DNA from: Antrodiella citrinella
Lineage: Eukaryota > Basidiomycota > Agaricomycetes > Polyporales > Steccherinaceae
Assembly (NCBI GenBank): GCA_004802725.1
Contig: SGPM01000113.1
Span: forward strand, 1-64,000
Reading direction: 5' to 3'
Length of the DNA stretch: 64,000 nt
Position 1 is the stretch's first letter. Each line of letters opens with the position of its first letter. Position numbers and translations under genes: made by a program. Positions 62,280 to 64,000 of this stretch are shown one piece after another. The notes beneath the pieces were generated by a model. The model was not told where the DNA came from. It did no database searches and saw only the letters and a program-made list of their open reading frames with translations.

Positions 62280-63054
62280 CTCGTCCAGGGTATGGGCACT
62301 ATGTTCGTGTACGGACGAAGGGTATTCCGGAAACCTGCACGCAAGCTCAAGCTCGCAGTCCTTTCGGTATGTCCAGTACGCATTGGGAGGAGTGAGGAAG
62401 AGCCCTTAAACGCGTCGACGCGCCGAGCCACAATTTCTTGAACGTAACTGTCACGTGTGCGCGTCGCGATTTGCGTCGATCGTTCATCCGAGTCACTGAC
62501 ACTAAACTGAAAGCTTGACGACCACGACATTCTGCGATATCTCTCTGTTCACCAGTGCCGCTGATTGTACACCTCTCGTGACCCGACGAACGAACACGAC
62601 TCCGGCGACTGTCACGGATCTCGGACTCCTCCTCAGGCTGCTACGGAAAATCAGCACCTCAACAACCTTCGAAAGTCACCATATGAGATTAGTCGGAGTA
62701 GGAGTTTCGCTCACAATGCCTTAGATTCACGCAAAGGGCGATACTTCAGCTATTGCTCAGTGTGAGCCGGTGCTGCAAATGGCCACGTGTAAGTAGCTCG
62801 CGCTGATCATGAGCGTCCTCGCTTCTAAGTCGTTCTCGCAGGCCAACCTATTTCAGTCAGATTCCATTCATGCTCGCGTGGCTTTGACGGGTCACTTGTT
62901 CATTTAATTTATAGCATTGACATGTTGACAGAAGGCACTTTCAGACGCACGCTCTATCCGTGCTTCATCCTCATGCAGGCCTGACTTGGAGCAGTTTCGG
63001 TCGTGGACAGCACTCTTTCTTGGTTTCAACTCGATCTTGTGTGCAGGACTAGGA
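62280..63054. promoter_or_regulatory. Intergenic region with CG-rich and E-box words
   Basis: The stretch contains ACGCGTCGACGCG (62410-62422) and CACGTG (62452-62457). These could serve the downstream gene. Open frames in 62515-62765 lack similarity. An unseen 5' exon of the following gene may lie here. Confidence 0.35.
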
Positions 63055-64000
63055 ATGTTACTTATAAACAGTATGTGTTACTCTTACTCCACAATGAATA
63101 CTCACTCATGAGCGTGTTAGTCTTGTCAGCTAGTGAGCTGTCTCCGAGGAAGTCGTGTATCCCAACACTCCCCAATTGCTATGTCAGAGTGATCGCAGGA
63201 GAGTTTAGACGAGAGACTCCGGTTGTAGAACGAAGTGTTGAGCCGTCATGGGATCAGAAACTCGTAGTGTGAGTCGTGTTTCCTCCTGCTCCCCGTCACA
63301 GTGACATAACAGTTGTGCAGTCCTGTCACAGGCAACGAGATGCCGCTTGATATTCAGCTATGGCACAAGTCGCTCATACCTCTTCGAAGCTACAAGATAG
63401 GGCAATTTAAGACCACCTTTTCGCAGCTCCTCCGGCAACAGCTGAGCAACGAAACGGAATCAATCCGGATAACTCTGGTAGAGAAGAAGACGAATGGGAA
63501 CACGGGCTACCTTCGGATAAAAGTTTCAGAGGTCGACGACGGTGTAGTGGTTGAGCAGGCCATGGACGAAGCCCATCATGTTGAGGAAGATGCAAAGAAA
63601 GATACCCTTCCGGGCGTACCCAGTAACGATACCGTAGAAATGCTTAAGGCTGTGGCAGAGAAGATAAATGGCTTCACTGGCATCTTGGACAAAGTGTCCC
63701 AAGTAAGAAGATCATTTATATCGGTTGACGGAATCTGATAGTTGCTCCTAGCTTTATCCTCCTGCTTCCGTAGCATGCAGCATCGTGTTTTCTGTCATTC
63801 AAGTGAGTAATTTGAGCTGTCTGCATGCCTGTATGCTAAAGACCGCGTGCCTGTTCACAGGCTATCAACGCTCAGACATCCAGAGACGCGAAGGTCATCG
63901 GATTGGTTGCTATAATGGACAAGGCTAATAGCTTTCTGGGCGAGTACAAGAAGATGTCCGACATAACAGCGAAACTTGCAGAGTTCATCAAGGCGACACT
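63055..64000 (+). CDS. C2-domain protein, probable STAND/NACHT N terminus, 3' end off window
   Basis: The visible exons (start perhaps at 63055) read ILSASELSPRKSC, LPNCYVRVIAGEFRRETPVV and SVEPSWDQKLVVPVTGNEMP, the beta strands of a C2 domain. LDIQLWHKSLIPLRSYKIGQ and GYLRIKVSEVD complete it. A helical linker follows (MLKAVAEKINGFTGILDKVSQ), then YPPASVACSIVFSVIQ and AINAQTSRDAKVIGLVAIMD across two short introns. In Agaricomycetes this order (C2 domain, then a helical bundle with L-x-P-x-x-x-V-A-x-x) usually precedes a NACHT or other STAND NTPase and repeat domain. That part is outside the window, so the STAND assignment is inference. The start codon is uncertain. Confidence 0.62.

Noticed and set aside
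61829..62530. 233-codon minus-strand frame over the MLH3 3' end
   Set aside because: It is antisense to the conserved MLH3 C-terminal domain and has no motif of its own.

Overview
The window is nuclear DNA of a filamentous basidiomycete, most likely an Agaricomycete. Genes are short-spaced and on both strands. They are interrupted by many 45-70 nt GT-AG introns. Several lineage-typical families are present: DUF6589, DUF6534 membrane protein, FunK1-type kinase and C2/STAND-like protein. Scattered single Ns (about 15.7-17.6, 28.4-29.9, 45.1-46.8 and 60.2-61.8 kb) mark low-quality consensus positions. Exon joins were derived by eye from reading-frame continuity, GT/AG signals and family conservation, so small boundary errors are possible.

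Layout. 0-4.7 kb: a 5'-truncated DUF6589 gene converges on, and overlaps, a RecQ-type helicase gene. 5.1-12.6 kb: conserved core genes RRN3 (Pol I initiation), complex I B22/NDUFB9 and lipin-type phosphatidate phosphatase. 12.9-14.3 kb: two gene relics (alpha/beta hydrolase, APH-type kinase). 14.4-22.3 kb: a coiled-coil/zinc-binding protein, a DUF6534 membrane protein and a large 7-TM-like protein. 22.9-27.4 kb: a broken gene of an unrecognised family, an Rtc3/SBDS-like gene with a 4-nt internal exon and a stress-type promoter, a gene-poor interval with clustered inverted repeats, and a frameshifted FAD oxidoreductase. 27.8-31.8 kb: a FunK1-like kinase directly behind an F-box gene.

33.5-44.7 kb: housekeeping genes eIF3f, ureF, VAC14, a protein tyrosine phosphatase and MCM6. 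44.7-47.5 kb: a gene-poor, N-containing stretch that ends in a second copy of the unrecognised family. 47.6-62.3 kb: an RNF220-like E3 ligase, a GH3 beta-glucosidase with a PA14 insert, a C2H2 zinc-finger protein, AFG1-like mitochondrial ATPase, nicotinamidase PNC1 and MLH3. The right edge carries the start of a C2-domain protein whose layout matches fungal STAND/NACHT proteins.

The genes do not form one pathway. The pattern is a conserved core interrupted by short accessory islands where relics and lineage-specific families collect. The most notable observations are: (1) the overlapping DUF6589/RecQ pair, (2) two diverged copies of an uncharacterised family ending in an R-E-P-x-W-W-x-x-C-like tail, (3) nine apparent frameshifts in four loci that are all +1, and (4) a 4-nt micro-exon supported by frame arithmetic. 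No CRISPR array, rRNA gene, tRNA gene or telomeric repeat was recognised.
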